From Marinobacter sp. LQ44 (GTDB lineage Bacteria; Pseudomonadota; Gammaproteobacteria; Pseudomonadales; Oleiphilaceae), in the NCBI RefSeq assembly GCF_001447155.2, contig NZ_CP014754.1:2294001-2358000 (forward strand): a stretch of 64,000 nucleotides of DNA. Reading direction: 5' to 3'. The position numbers were made by a program, and so were the translations under genes. Under the pieces are notes generated by a model. It did no database searches, had not been told where the DNA came from, and saw only the letters and a list, made by a program, of their open reading frames with translations. Each line of letters begins with the position of its first letter. Position 1 is the stretch's first letter. Shown piece after piece: positions 25,779-35,579 of this stretch.

Positions 25779-25890
25779 TCCCCGCCATCTATAATTCCCT
25801 GCGTTCTGCCGTTACAGACTGTCCGCATCTGTGGTCACATACGGTAACCTGTACCCTCAGGATTGACTCGAACACCAGACAAGGAATCCC

Positions 25891-28800
25891 ATGGCGGCTG
25901 CACCCACCATCGAACCCGGCTTTCACGCCATACACGCCAATCATCTGGAAGACCTGCGCCGGGCCGTGGTCTATATCTGCCGGCAAAACCCCATGCCGCC
26001 GCTGCAGAGCGAGACCTTCCTGGTACAGAGTAACGGTATCGCCCAGTGGCTGAAGCTGGCACTGGCGGAAAAGCGCACCGAGGATGGGGTGGAAGGCGGC
26101 CTGGGCATTGCCGCCGGCATGGATTTCCTGTTTCCCGCGCGGTTTATCTGGCAGGCCTACCGGGCGGTGTTGCCCGATGGCGAAGTGCCGGAGCAGTCGC
26201 CGTTCGACAAGCGCCGTCTGGTGTGGCGGCTGTACCGGTTGTTGCCGGAACTGGTGGGGGAAGATGAGGCCTTCACGCCACTGGCGCGGTTTCTGGATGG
26301 CAGCGACACCGACCTGCGCAACTTCCAGCTGGCCGAAAAAGTGGCAGACCTGTTCGATCAGTACCAGGTGTTCCGGGCCGACTGGCTGGCGGCCTGGGAG
26401 CAGGGCAAGGATGTGGTGATCACCGCCCGGGGCGAGGAGAAATCCCTGGATATGGAAACCCGCTGGCAGCCGTTGCTCTGGCGCGCGCTTGTGAAAGACA
26501 TAGGCAGCGAGGCCCACACCAGCCGCTCGCAAATCCACACCCGCTTTATGGAGCAGGGCCAGCGCATTACCGAGCCGGCCAATCCCGCCCGCTTGCCCAG
26601 GCGCATCGTGGTGTTCGGGGTGTCGTCCCTGCCCCGCCAAGCATTGGAAGCCCTGTACGTACTGAGCCGGTTCAGCCAGGTGGTGCTGTGCGTTCACAAC
26701 CCCTGCCAGTTCTACTGGGCCGACATCATCAGCGACCGGGAGCTGCTGAAAGCCGAGCGCAAGCGCGGCGTCGCGCACCCGGTGCTGTCACAGATTGATG
26801 ACCCGGACCAACTGCACCAGCATGCCAACCCGTTGCTGGCCGCCTGGGGCAAACAGGGCCGGGACTACATTCGCCTGCTGGATGAGTTCGACAACCCGGA
26901 CGACTACCGCGCCAGCTTCCAGACCCCGGGCCAGAAGATCGACATCTTCACCGACCATGGCGATGTGGATAACCCCTGCCTGCTGCACCAGTTGCAGAAC
27001 GATATCCACAACCTGACGCCACTGCAGGAAATCCGCCAGCAGCAGCGCACGGTGGATCTGGCCCACGACCATTCCGTGGTGTTCCACGACGCCCACGGCC
27101 CCCAGCGGGAAGTGGAAGTTCTGCACGACCAGCTGCTGGCCGCCTTCAATGCCGATCCGACACTGCGACCCCGGGATGTGATTGTGATGGTGCCCGACAT
27201 CAACGTGTACGCGCCTCACATTCAGGCCGTATTTGGCCGCTATTCCCCCGGTCGCAAGCGCCACATTCCGTTCACCATCTCCGACCAGGGCCAGCGCCAC
27301 CACGAACCGGTGCTGATTGCCCTGGAAACCCTGATGTCGCTGCCCCGCAGTCGCTTTGGTGTAAGCGAAATCATCAGCCTGCTGGAAGTGCCCGGCATTC
27401 GCGACCGCTTTGATATCAGTGAGGATGAAATTCCCCTGGCCCGGCGTTGGGTCGAGGGCGCCAACATCCGCTGGGGCCTGCACGGCGCACACCGGGAAAG
27501 CCTGGACCTGCCGGCAGAGCTGGAACGCAACACCTGGCAGGCTGGCCTGCGGGCCATGCTGCTTGGCTACGGCATGGGCGATGACGAGCCCTGGGGCGGG
27601 GTGGAACCTTACGGAGAAATCGGCGGGCTGCAAGCCAGCCTGGCCGGGCGCCTGGGCGAGTTCGTACACCAGCTGGAAACCCTGTGGCAGGCACTGCAAA
27701 CCACCCGCACGCCCGGTGAGTGGGAAGCCCTGTTCTCCGCCATGCTCGAGCAGTTTTTCCACAAAGTGGAAGGCCAGGACCTGCTGTTGCTGAACCGCTT
27801 CCGCCGCCAGCTGGAGCAGTGGCTCGAAGATGCCCTCGCCGCAGGCCTTGATCATCAGCCGCTGCCCCTGAACATCGTCAAGGATGTGCTGCTGCAAGGC
27901 CTGGACGAAGGCGGCCTGAACCAGCGTTTCCTGGCCGGCAAGGTGAACTTCGCCACCCTGATGCCGATGCGGGCCATTCCCTTTCGCAAGGTGTGCCTGC
28001 TGGGCATGAACGATGGCGACTACCCCCGCACCCGGCCGCCGGTGGATTTCGACCTGATGGCCCAGGACTATCGCCCCGGTGACCGTTCCCGCCGGGAAGA
28101 CGACCGCTACCTGTTCCTGGAAGCCCTGCTGTCCGCCCGGGAACAGCTGTATATCAGCTGGGTGGGGCGCAGTATCAAGGACGACTCTGAACGGCCACCC
28201 TCGGTGCTCATCGGCCAGCTGCAGGACCACCTGGACAGCCTGTGGGCGGTGGCAGGGCAACCGGGAGTTACGGTGACCAAGGCTCTGACCACCCAACACC
28301 CGTTGCAACCCTTCAGCCGGAGCTATTTCCCGAAAGCCAACGGCGTGGGCGAAGGCGACGAGGCCCAGCCCAGGCCGCTGGCCGAGGTGTTGAAGGCCCG
28401 CGGCCTGTTCACCTACGAACGGGAATGGCGAAGCGCACACGGTGTGGAAGCCCTCGAGCAGGAACACCAAGCCCTGCCGTATCTGGCGCCGGAAGAACCC
28501 ATCAGCCTGAACGATCTGGCGAGCTTTCTGAAAAAGCCCATCGACACCTTCTATCAGCGCCGACTGCAGGTACGGTTTGAAGACGTGGAAGACGACGACA
28601 CCGACAACGAAAACTTCGACCTGAACGGTCTCGACCGCTGGCGCCTGGATAACGAGCTGATTCAGGAAGGCGTGGTCAAAGCCGCCAGTGAGGAAGAATT
28701 TTACGAACGGCTCGAAACCACGCTCGACCGCATGGCCAGGCGCGGTGACCTGGGCATGGGCGTCACCGAACACCGTTTGCGCTCGGAACTGGCCGGCCGG

Positions 28801-29484
28801 CTGCCAGATCTGTTCGACCGCTATCGCAGCACCCTGGCAGAATGGCCGGAAGCGGTGACCGAACCCTTGCCGTTCGAATATCGCTATTCGGATGGCACCG
28901 GGACGGTTGAGGTGGCCGATTTAATCGATAATCTGCGTTGTAATCCACAAGGGCAATTGTGCCGGCTGGTGATTGCCAGTTCCGGCCTGCTCACCGGCTC
29001 GGGTTACTCGAAGAAAGTGCGCTACGCCAACCTGCTGCGGGACTGGCTGATTCACCTGGCCGGTCAACTCAGCGGCCAGCCCTTTGAAACCCTGATCCTC
29101 GGTAAGGAAGAAGGCCGCAAGTTCCAGTTCCCGGTGATGCCACCCGATCAGGCACGAAACCATGTCGAAGCGATTCTGAGCCGCTGGATGGACGCCACCA
29201 CCCGAGCCCTGCCGCTGCACTGCGAGGCCGGCTTCGCCTGGATCACCAGCTACTACGGTGGCAAGAAATTTGTCGGCGACCACGAACGGGCCATCAGTGA
29301 GGCAGAACAGGCCTACGCCACCGCCCTGGACCGGGACACCGGCTACCTGCTGGGCGCCTTCGAAAGCCCCGAGGCGCTGATGGCCAGCGGCGAGTTTGAA
29401 GCCCTGTTGCACCAGCTTTATGTCCCCTTGTGGGAAACCGAACAGGGCAAGTCGGCGGCGGAGCAAATTGGGAGCATGGAATGA
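25891..29484 (+). CDS. recC: Exodeoxyribonuclease V gamma subunit RecC
   Basis: A 1197-residue RecC, the subunit that splits the duplex and scans for Chi in the RecBCD complex. The N terminus has FHAIHANHLEDLRRAVVYIC and QSNGIAQWLKLALAE. The middle carries HDAHGPQREVEVLHDQLLAA and VIVMVPDINVYAPHIQAVFG, and later KVCLLGMNDGDYPRTRPPVD, all typical of RecC. It is the first gene of a recC-recB-recD operon; its TGA overlaps the recB ATG. AAGGAA lies before the ATG. Length is normal for the family. Confidence 0.95.
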   Translation: MAAAPTIEPGFHAIHANHLEDLRRAVVYICRQNPMPPLQSETFLVQSNGIAQWLKLALAEKRTEDGVEGGLGIAAGMDFLFPARFIWQAYRAVLPDGEVPEQSPFDKRRLVWRLYRLLPELVGEDEAFTPLARFLDGSDTDLRNFQLAEKVADLFDQYQVFRADWLAAWEQGKDVVITARGEEKSLDMETRWQPLLWRALVKDIGSEAHTSRSQIHTRFMEQGQRITEPANPARLPRRIVVFGVSSLPRQALEALYVLSRFSQVVLCVHNPCQFYWADIISDRELLKAERKRGVAHPVLSQIDDPDQLHQHANPLLAAWGKQGRDYIRLLDEFDNPDDYRASFQTPGQKIDIFTDHGDVDNPCLLHQLQNDIHNLTPLQEIRQQQRTVDLAHDHSVVFHDAHGPQREVEVLHDQLLAAFNADPTLRPRDVIVMVPDINVYAPHIQAVFGRYSPGRKRHIPFTISDQGQRHHEPVLIALETLMSLPRSRFGVSEIISLLEVPGIRDRFDISEDEIPLARRWVEGANIRWGLHGAHRESLDLPAELERNTWQAGLRAMLLGYGMGDDEPWGGVEPYGEIGGLQASLAGRLGEFVHQLETLWQALQTTRTPGEWEALFSAMLEQFFHKVEGQDLLLLNRFRRQLEQWLEDALAAGLDHQPLPLNIVKDVLLQGLDEGGLNQRFLAGKVNFATLMPMRAIPFRKVCLLGMNDGDYPRTRPPVDFDLMAQDYRPGDRSRREDDRYLFLEALLSAREQLYISWVGRSIKDDSERPPSVLIGQLQDHLDSLWAVAGQPGVTVTKALTTQHPLQPFSRSYFPKANGVGEGDEAQPRPLAEVLKARGLFTYEREWRSAHGVEALEQEHQALPYLAPEEPISLNDLASFLKKPIDTFYQRRLQVRFEDVEDDDTDNENFDLNGLDRWRLDNELIQEGVVKAASEEEFYERLETTLDRMARRGDLGMGVTEHRLRSELAGRLPDLFDRYRSTLAEWPEAVTEPLPFEYRYSDGTGTVEVADLIDNLRCNPQGQLCRLVIASSGLLTGSGYSKKVRYANLLRDWLIHLAGQLSGQPFETLILGKEEGRKFQFPVMPPDQARNHVEAILSRWMDATTRALPLHCEAGFAWITSYYGGKKFVGDHERAISEAEQAYATALDRDTGYLLGAFESPEALMASGEFEALLHQLYVPLWETEQGKSAAEQIGSME

Positions 29485-32400
29485 CCGACCAGATCACCAA
29501 ACGAAACCCGAACCTGGACCCCCTGGCCCTGCCCCTTAACGGCAGTGCCCTGATCGAGGCCAGCGCCGGCACCGGCAAAACCTTCACCATCGCCATCCTG
29601 TATGTGCGCCTGGTGCTGGGCCATGGCCAGGCAGAAGACAGCCCGCTGCAGAATCTGCTGCCGCCGAACCTGCTGGTGGTGACCTTTACCGACGCCGCCA
29701 CCAAGGAGCTGCGGGACCGCATCCGCACCCGGCTGACCCAGGCCGCCGAGGTATTTTCCGACCCCGCTGACCACCTCGAACCCACCCCGGAAACCGCACT
29801 TATCCACAAGTTGCGGGATAACAGCTACCCGGACCCGGCTACCTGGCCCGACTGCCGCAAGAAGCTGCTGCTGGCCGCCGAATGGATGGACGAAGCCGCG
29901 GTATCCACCATTCACGGTTTCTGTAATCGTATGCTCAGCGAACACGCCTTCGACAGCGGCAGCCTGTTCAGGCTGACCCTGGAAACGGACCAGAGCGACC
30001 TGCTGGACGACGTGGCCCGGGACTACTGGCGCACCTTTGTTTATCCGTTGCCGCCGGCGTTGATGGACGAAGCGCTGAGCCACTGGAAAACCCCCAGCGA
30101 CCTGCGCAAGGCGGTGCGTAACCTGATTGACGACCCGGCCGCCCTGGGCACACCGCCAGAGAGTGTCCACCAGGCCATCAACCAGGTGGTCAGCGAACGG
30201 CTGGCACGGGCCAATGAATTGAGGGCACACCCTTGGGCCCAATGGCAGCAGGAAGTCACCGATCTACTGAACGGCCTGAACAAAGCCAAGCGTCTGCACG
30301 GTGGCAGCAAAAACGCCATGCTCAAGGTCTGGGACAGCCTGCTGGCCTGGGCTGAATCCGACGAGCTGCTGCCGGAGAAGCTGGACAGCGCCGCCGGTTA
30401 CAAGAACCAGACACCCGAGGGCCTGGCCAACATCCTCAAAGGGGACGACCCGGCACCCCATCACCCGGCCTTTGACGCCATCGAAGCCTTGCTGGAATTC
30501 GGCCAGAACCAGCCCAGCGCCAAGTCCGACATCCTGCGCCACGCCAGCCACTGGATTGCCGAGCGGCTGGAAGCAGAAAAGCAGCAGCGCTCGGAAATGG
30601 GCTTTGATGACCTGCTCACCCGCCTGGACGACGCCCTGCATGGCCCCCGGGGCGACCAGCTGGCCGCCACCATCCGCCGGCAGTTTCCGGTGGCGCTGAT
30701 CGACGAATTCCAGGACACCGACCCGGTGCAGTACCGCATCTTCAACCGGATCTACGCAGTGCAGGACAACAGTGCCAACACCTGCCTGCTGATGATCGGT
30801 GACCCGAAACAGGCCATCTACGGCTTCCGGGGCGCCGATATCTACACCTACCTGCAGGCCCGGCTGGGTGTGCAGGCCCGCACTTACACCCTGGGCACCA
30901 ACTTCCGCTCGGCCAAGACCATGGTCAGCGCCGTCAACCGGGTATTCGAGTACAGCGACCAGCACAGCCCGAGAGGGGCCTTCCTGTTCGGCAAGGGCGA
31001 CAGCACCCCACTGCCATTCCAGGGCGTAAAGGCCAACGGCACCAAGCGGCTGTGGGCCGTGAACGGAGAGGTTCAACCCAGCCTGGCGTTCTGGACCCAC
31101 GAATCCGATGAAACCGACAAGGATGGCAACCCCAAAGGCCTGGCCAAAGGCACTGCCACCGCCGATGTCGCCGAAACCAGCGCCAGCGAGATTGCCCGGC
31201 TGCTGACCCTGGGCCAGGCCGGGCAGGCAGGCTTTGTCCTGCCGGATAACCCGGCCGACCTGGAGCCCGTCGAACCCAAAGACATCGCCGTGCTGGTGAA
31301 CAACCGCAACGAAGCGGCTGCGGTGCGCGATGCCCTTGGCCGCCGGCGCATCAAGAGCGTGTATCTGTCGGACCGGGATTCGGTGCTGACTTCCCGGGAA
31401 GCCAAAGAAGTGTTGTGCTGGCTTCGCGCCTTCGCCGAACCCCGGCAACTGGCCTTCATCCGCGCCGCCCTGGCGACGCCGACCCTGGGCCAGAGCTGGC
31501 AAGCGCTGGATCGGCTGCTCACCGACGAGCTGATACTGGAGCGGGAAATCGAGCGCTTTCAGGGTTACCAGCAACAGTGGCAAAGCCAGGGCGTGTTGCC
31601 CATGCTGCGCAGCTTTTTGATGGACTTCGAGGTGCCCGGCCGCCTGCTGCAGCGCCCGGACGGTGAGCGAAGACTGACTGACATCCTGCACATTGCCGAA
31701 CTGCTGCAGCAGGACAGCCTGCAATTGGATGGCGAACATGCGCTGGTGCATCACTTCACCCAGATCCTGCGGGCGGCAGACGAAGAGGACGAACACCGCA
31801 CCCTGCGCCTGGAAAGCGACGCCGGGCTGGTGAAGGTGATCACCGTGCACAAATCCAAGGGCCTGGAATACCCGCTGGTGTTCTTGCCCTTCGGCACCGC
31901 CTTCCGGGCGCAGAATCAGAAGCAGGCGTATGTTCGCTACCACGACGACACCGGCAAGCTGGTGACGGTGTTCGACCCAACGCCGGAGGACATCGCCCAA
32001 GCCGATCAGGAACGCCTGGGCGAGGACATCCGCAAACTCTACGTGGCCCTGACCCGGGCCCGGTTTGCCACCTGGGTGGGCGCGGCGGCTGTGGATAACT
32101 GGCACCAGAGTGGCCTGGGCTATGCGATTGCCGGAACACCGGAGCAGCCCATCAGCGAAGCACTGGCTCCGCTGGCGCAGGGCCGCCCGGAAATCCGGAT
32201 TACCCCGCTGCCGGAAGCCGAAAGCACGGTATTCAGCGAAACCGCCCCGGAAGCCCTGGGGCCGGCGCTGATCTCCAACCGCGAAGCGAAGGAAGACTGG
32301 TGGATTGCCAGTTACTCCACCGTCGAATACACCGGCATGGCAGGCACCGGCATTACCTTCACCGGAGAGGTGGAAGACGCCCAGACCCAGAACCTGCTGG

Positions 32401-33206
32401 AAGAAAGTGCCCAGAGCGACACCGATGAGGCACTCGCCGTGCCTACGGTGCGCAACCATCACCATTTCCCCAAAGGCGCCGGCCCCGGCACCTTCCTGCA
32501 CGAGTTGCTGGAGTGGTGTACGGCCCAGGGCTTCCAGCGGGTTGTGGACAACCCCGAACTGCTGCACGAGCAGCTGGCCCGCCGTTGTGGCACCCGGGGT
32601 TGGGGCGACTGGGTGGAACCCCTGCAACAGTGGTTGCTGGCGCTGATCCGGAAACCGCTGAACCTGGACCGGGAAGGGCAACAAAGCGCCAGCCTGGAAG
32701 AGCTGGACAGCCTGCGCCCGGAACTGGAATTCTGGTTTGAAAGCCGCAAGGTCAGCATCCGGCAACTGGATGCCCTGGTCACCGGTTATACCCTGAACGG
32801 TGCCGATCGGCCCCGGGCCGAGGCCAACCGCTTCAACGGCATGCTCAAGGGCTTTATCGACCTGGTGTTTCAACACAAGGGGCAGTATTACGTGCTGGAC
32901 TACAAATCCAATTCGCTGGGTGAGGACGACACCGCCTACACCGACCAGGCCATGGGCCAGGCGATCCTGGACAAGCGCTACGACCTGCAATACGTTCTCT
33001 ACCTGCTGGCCCTGCACCGGCTGCTGAAAGCCCGGCTGCCCGGCTATGACTACGACCAGCACATCGGCGGCGCAGTGTACCTGTTCCTGCGCGGGGTTAA
33101 TTCCGCCAGCGGCGGGGCGTTTACCGACAAGCCACCGAGGAAACTGATTGAGCAGCTGGATGCCCTGTTCGATGGCGAAACCCTGACCGGGGAGGTGGCC
33201 GAATGA
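29481..33206 (+). CDS. recB: Exodeoxyribonuclease V beta subunit RecB
   Basis: A 1241-residue RecB: a superfamily 1 3'-5' helicase with a C-terminal nuclease. Walker A is [13 protein letters not shown] near residue 27; the helicase block [20 protein letters not shown] is near 410 and [20 protein letters not shown] near 440. [20 protein letters not shown] lies near 790. The nuclease motif [12 protein letters not shown] near 1140 holds the catalytic Asp and Lys. The start is ATG 29481 in the ATGA overlap with recC; the frame is open slightly earlier but inside recC. It ends in an ATGA overlap with recD. Confidence 0.96.
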   Translation: MTDQITKRNPNLDPLALPLNGSALIEASAGTGKTFTIAILYVRLVLGHGQAEDSPLQNLLPPNLLVVTFTDAATKELRDRIRTRLTQAAEVFSDPADHLEPTPETALIHKLRDNSYPDPATWPDCRKKLLLAAEWMDEAAVSTIHGFCNRMLSEHAFDSGSLFRLTLETDQSDLLDDVARDYWRTFVYPLPPALMDEALSHWKTPSDLRKAVRNLIDDPAALGTPPESVHQAINQVVSERLARANELRAHPWAQWQQEVTDLLNGLNKAKRLHGGSKNAMLKVWDSLLAWAESDELLPEKLDSAAGYKNQTPEGLANILKGDDPAPHHPAFDAIEALLEFGQNQPSAKSDILRHASHWIAERLEAEKQQRSEMGFDDLLTRLDDALHGPRGDQLAATIRRQFPVALIDEFQDTDPVQYRIFNRIYAVQDNSANTCLLMIGDPKQAIYGFRGADIYTYLQARLGVQARTYTLGTNFRSAKTMVSAVNRVFEYSDQHSPRGAFLFGKGDSTPLPFQGVKANGTKRLWAVNGEVQPSLAFWTHESDETDKDGNPKGLAKGTATADVAETSASEIARLLTLGQAGQAGFVLPDNPADLEPVEPKDIAVLVNNRNEAAAVRDALGRRRIKSVYLSDRDSVLTSREAKEVLCWLRAFAEPRQLAFIRAALATPTLGQSWQALDRLLTDELILEREIERFQGYQQQWQSQGVLPMLRSFLMDFEVPGRLLQRPDGERRLTDILHIAELLQQDSLQLDGEHALVHHFTQILRAADEEDEHRTLRLESDAGLVKVITVHKSKGLEYPLVFLPFGTAFRAQNQKQAYVRYHDDTGKLVTVFDPTPEDIAQADQERLGEDIRKLYVALTRARFATWVGAAAVDNWHQSGLGYAIAGTPEQPISEALAPLAQGRPEIRITPLPEAESTVFSETAPEALGPALISNREAKEDWWIASYSTVEYTGMAGTGITFTGEVEDAQTQNLLEESAQSDTDEALAVPTVRNHHHFPKGAGPGTFLHELLEWCTAQGFQRVVDNPELLHEQLARRCGTRGWGDWVEPLQQWLLALIRKPLNLDREGQQSASLEELDSLRPELEFWFESRKVSIRQLDALVTGYTLNGADRPRAEANRFNGMLKGFIDLVFQHKGQYYVLDYKSNSLGEDDTAYTDQAMGQAILDKRYDLQYVLYLLALHRLLKARLPGYDYDQHIGGAVYLFLRGVNSASGGAFTDKPPRKLIEQLDALFDGETLTGEVAE

Positions 33207-35452
33207 GCCGTACCCGCCACACTGAAAACCAGTTTGCCCTGGATCTGGGCGACGACGCTCCGCTGAAGCCGGCGGCCACGGAATCGCCGGAGGCTGTGGA
33301 TAACTCACACCTCCTGGCCAGTCTGAACGAAACCGAGGCTCTGTTAGGACAATGGCAACAGGCCGGCTGGATTCGCCCGCTGGATACCGGCTTTGCCCGG
33401 CTGATCCGGGAACTCAGTGAAGAGCAGGGCGAGAGCCCACAGCCTCTGGTACTGTTGTTGGCGGCACTGATCTCCCATCAGGTGGGCCGCGGCCACGTGT
33501 GCATCGACCTGGCCACGCTGCTGACCGATGCCGGCCATACGCTGGCGTTGCCACCGGAAGAATTCGCGCACACCGGGCTGTCCGAAACCGAGGCGGCCAA
33601 CCTGCAAGGGCTTTATCCGCAGGCGCTGCTGGCTCGAGTGAAGCTCTCTGATTGCCTGACAGCCCTTCAGGGTTCCCTTGCCGTGAGCGATGGTTCGGTA
33701 TCAACCCCACTGGTACTCAACGGTACCCGGCTGTATCTGCGGCGGTTCTGGCGCTATGAACAGCGCATTGCCGAAGGTATCCAGCAAAGGCTGGCGTTGC
33801 CCTCACCCCTGGCGGACCCGCAATCACCGGTCGCGCAAACCCTGTCGCAGGCACTAAACAAACTGTTCCGCTCAACCGACGCGGTGGATTACCAGAGACT
33901 GGCCTGCGCCCTGGCCGCCCGGAACCGCTTTGCGGTGATCACCGGCGGCCCGGGTACCGGCAAGACCACTACCGTGGTGAATCTTCTGGCGGCCCTGCAG
34001 GCGGTGGCCGGGGAAAGCCCGGAACGGGCGGGGCGTAAATACCGTATTCGCCTGGCGGCGCCCACCGGCAAGGCCGCCGCCCGCCTCAACGAATCCATTG
34101 GCGGCGCGGTCAGCAAGCTGCCGTTGACAGACCTTCCCGGCTCCGTGCAACTGGACGATATTCCCACCAAGGTCACCACATTGCACCGATTGCTGGGCAG
34201 CCGGCCCGACACCCGCCAGTTCCGCCACAACCAGGACAACCCCCTGCTGGTGGATATCCTGGTGATCGACGAAGCCTCCATGGTGGATGTCGACCTGATG
34301 GCCTCGGTGTTCGACGCCCTGCCCGCCAGCGCCCAGCTGATCCTGCTGGGCGACAAAGACCAGCTGGCCTCAGTGGATGCCGGCGCGGTGCTGGGCGAAC
34401 TGTGCCAGCGGGCCTTCGACGCCCACTACACCCCGGACACCGCCAGCTGGCTGGCCGCCATCACCGGCACCCAGATACCGGCCAGCCTTGTGGATAACGC
34501 CGGCCAGCCACTCGACCAAGCCGTGGCCATGCTGCGTAAGAGCTACCGCTTTGGACAGGACAGCGGGATTCGCCAGCTGGCAGAAGCCGTCAACACAAGC
34601 ACGCTCACCAGCCAAGTGCTGGGACAGATCCGGGATGCCGAGTTTGACGATGTGATCTGGCTCAATGGCGGCACGCCGAAACCCGATCCGGAACAGACCC
34701 AGGAGCTGATTTGCCGCCACGCCATCACCGGCTCGCCGGAGCGTTTCCGCAACGCCGGGCAGGGGCGGGCGATGAATGGCAAAGCGCTGCCAGCGCCGGT
34801 GGGCTATCGCCATTATCTTGAAGTTATCCACATCTCCGGTTTAACCGCCGACAGTCCGCGAGAAGCCTGGGATGCCCACGCCGCTGAGGTGTTGGAAGCC
34901 TTCAACGATTTCCAGGTGCTGTGTGCGTTACGCAAAGGCCCCTGGGGCGTGGAAGGCTTGAACCAGCGTATCGCCCAGAAGCTGCTGGCTGAAAAACTGA
35001 TCGACAAAACCGACGGCTGGTATGCCGGCCGGCCGGTACTGGTCACCGGCAACGACTACAACCTGGGCCTGATGAACGGGGACATAGGTATCACCTTCAA
35101 TGTGCCCTGGGATAGAACCGCGAATGGTGAGCCCAAAGACACTCTTCGGGTAGCTTTCCCCAGCGGAGACAACACAAACGGCATCCGCTGGATTTCCCCC
35201 AGCCGTCTGCAGCAACTGGAAACCGTTTACGCCATGACCGTGCACAAATCCCAGGGCTCGGAGTTCAACCACACCTGCCTGGTGCTGCCAGATCGCCTCA
35301 GCCCGGTGCTCACCAAGGAGCTGGTCTACACGGGCATCACCCGGGCCAAGAACTGGTTCAGCCTGATTACCGGCGATGCACAGGTGTTCAAGGACAGTGT
35401 GGGGCAACAGGTGGTGCGGGCTTCGGGTCTGGCTCTTCGGTTAACGGAGTAA
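33203..35452 (+). CDS. recD: Exodeoxyribonuclease V alpha subunit RecD
   Basis: A 749-residue RecD, the 5'-3' helicase of RecBCD. Walker A is GGPGTGKTTTVVNLLAAL near residue 248. The Walker B region is ILVIDEASMVDVDLMASVFD near 350, and the C-terminal motifs include YAMTVHKSQGSEFNHTCLVL near 678 and LVYTGITRAKNWFSLITGD near 708. It is the third gene of the recCBD operon and is translationally coupled to recB. It is slightly longer than the E. coli protein because of a longer N-terminal region. A conserved-loop hairpin element follows its stop. Confidence 0.95.
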   Translation: MSRTRHTENQFALDLGDDAPLKPAATESPEAVDNSHLLASLNETEALLGQWQQAGWIRPLDTGFARLIRELSEEQGESPQPLVLLLAALISHQVGRGHVCIDLATLLTDAGHTLALPPEEFAHTGLSETEAANLQGLYPQALLARVKLSDCLTALQGSLAVSDGSVSTPLVLNGTRLYLRRFWRYEQRIAEGIQQRLALPSPLADPQSPVAQTLSQALNKLFRSTDAVDYQRLACALAARNRFAVITGGPGTGKTTTVVNLLAALQAVAGESPERAGRKYRIRLAAPTGKAAARLNESIGGAVSKLPLTDLPGSVQLDDIPTKVTTLHRLLGSRPDTRQFRHNQDNPLLVDILVIDEASMVDVDLMASVFDALPASAQLILLGDKDQLASVDAGAVLGELCQRAFDAHYTPDTASWLAAITGTQIPASLVDNAGQPLDQAVAMLRKSYRFGQDSGIRQLAEAVNTSTLTSQVLGQIRDAEFDDVIWLNGGTPKPDPEQTQELICRHAITGSPERFRNAGQGRAMNGKALPAPVGYRHYLEVIHISGLTADSPREAWDAHAAEVLEAFNDFQVLCALRKGPWGVEGLNQRIAQKLLAEKLIDKTDGWYAGRPVLVTGNDYNLGLMNGDIGITFNVPWDRTANGEPKDTLRVAFPSGDNTNGIRWISPSRLQQLETVYAMTVHKSQGSEFNHTCLVLPDRLSPVLTKELVYTGITRAKNWFSLITGDAQVFKDSVGQQVVRASGLALRLTE

Positions 35453-35459
35453 GGGTCCC

Positions 35460-35572
35460 GGGGTTCAGCGGGGGAGGCCTTTCCAAAACACGCTGTGAAT
35501 ACATCCCTGTACGCTCTGCTCCGCCATCCCTGGCTCCGCAAGGTTTTGGAAAGGCCTCCCCCGCCGAACCCC
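35460..35572 (+). repeat. Conserved-loop/variable-stem hairpin element, copy A
   Basis: The 30-base arms (35460-35489 and 35543-35572) pair at 29 positions; the tip reads TTTCCAAAAC. The 53-base loop starts ACGCTGTGAATACATCCCTG and contains GCTCCGCCATCCCTGGCTCC. It fills the gap between the convergent recD and ATM1-type ABC gene and may terminate both. Copies B and C share the loop but not the stem. Confidence 0.9.
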
Positions 35573-35579
35573 TAGCTTC

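Noticed and set aside
30264..33308. A 1014-codon open frame antisense to recB, and a 661-codon one antisense to recC (26788-28773)
   Set aside because: Both mirror strongly recognisable RecB and RecC coding sequence in GC-rich DNA. They have no domain similarity or ribosome site, and the compositions are those of shadow frames.
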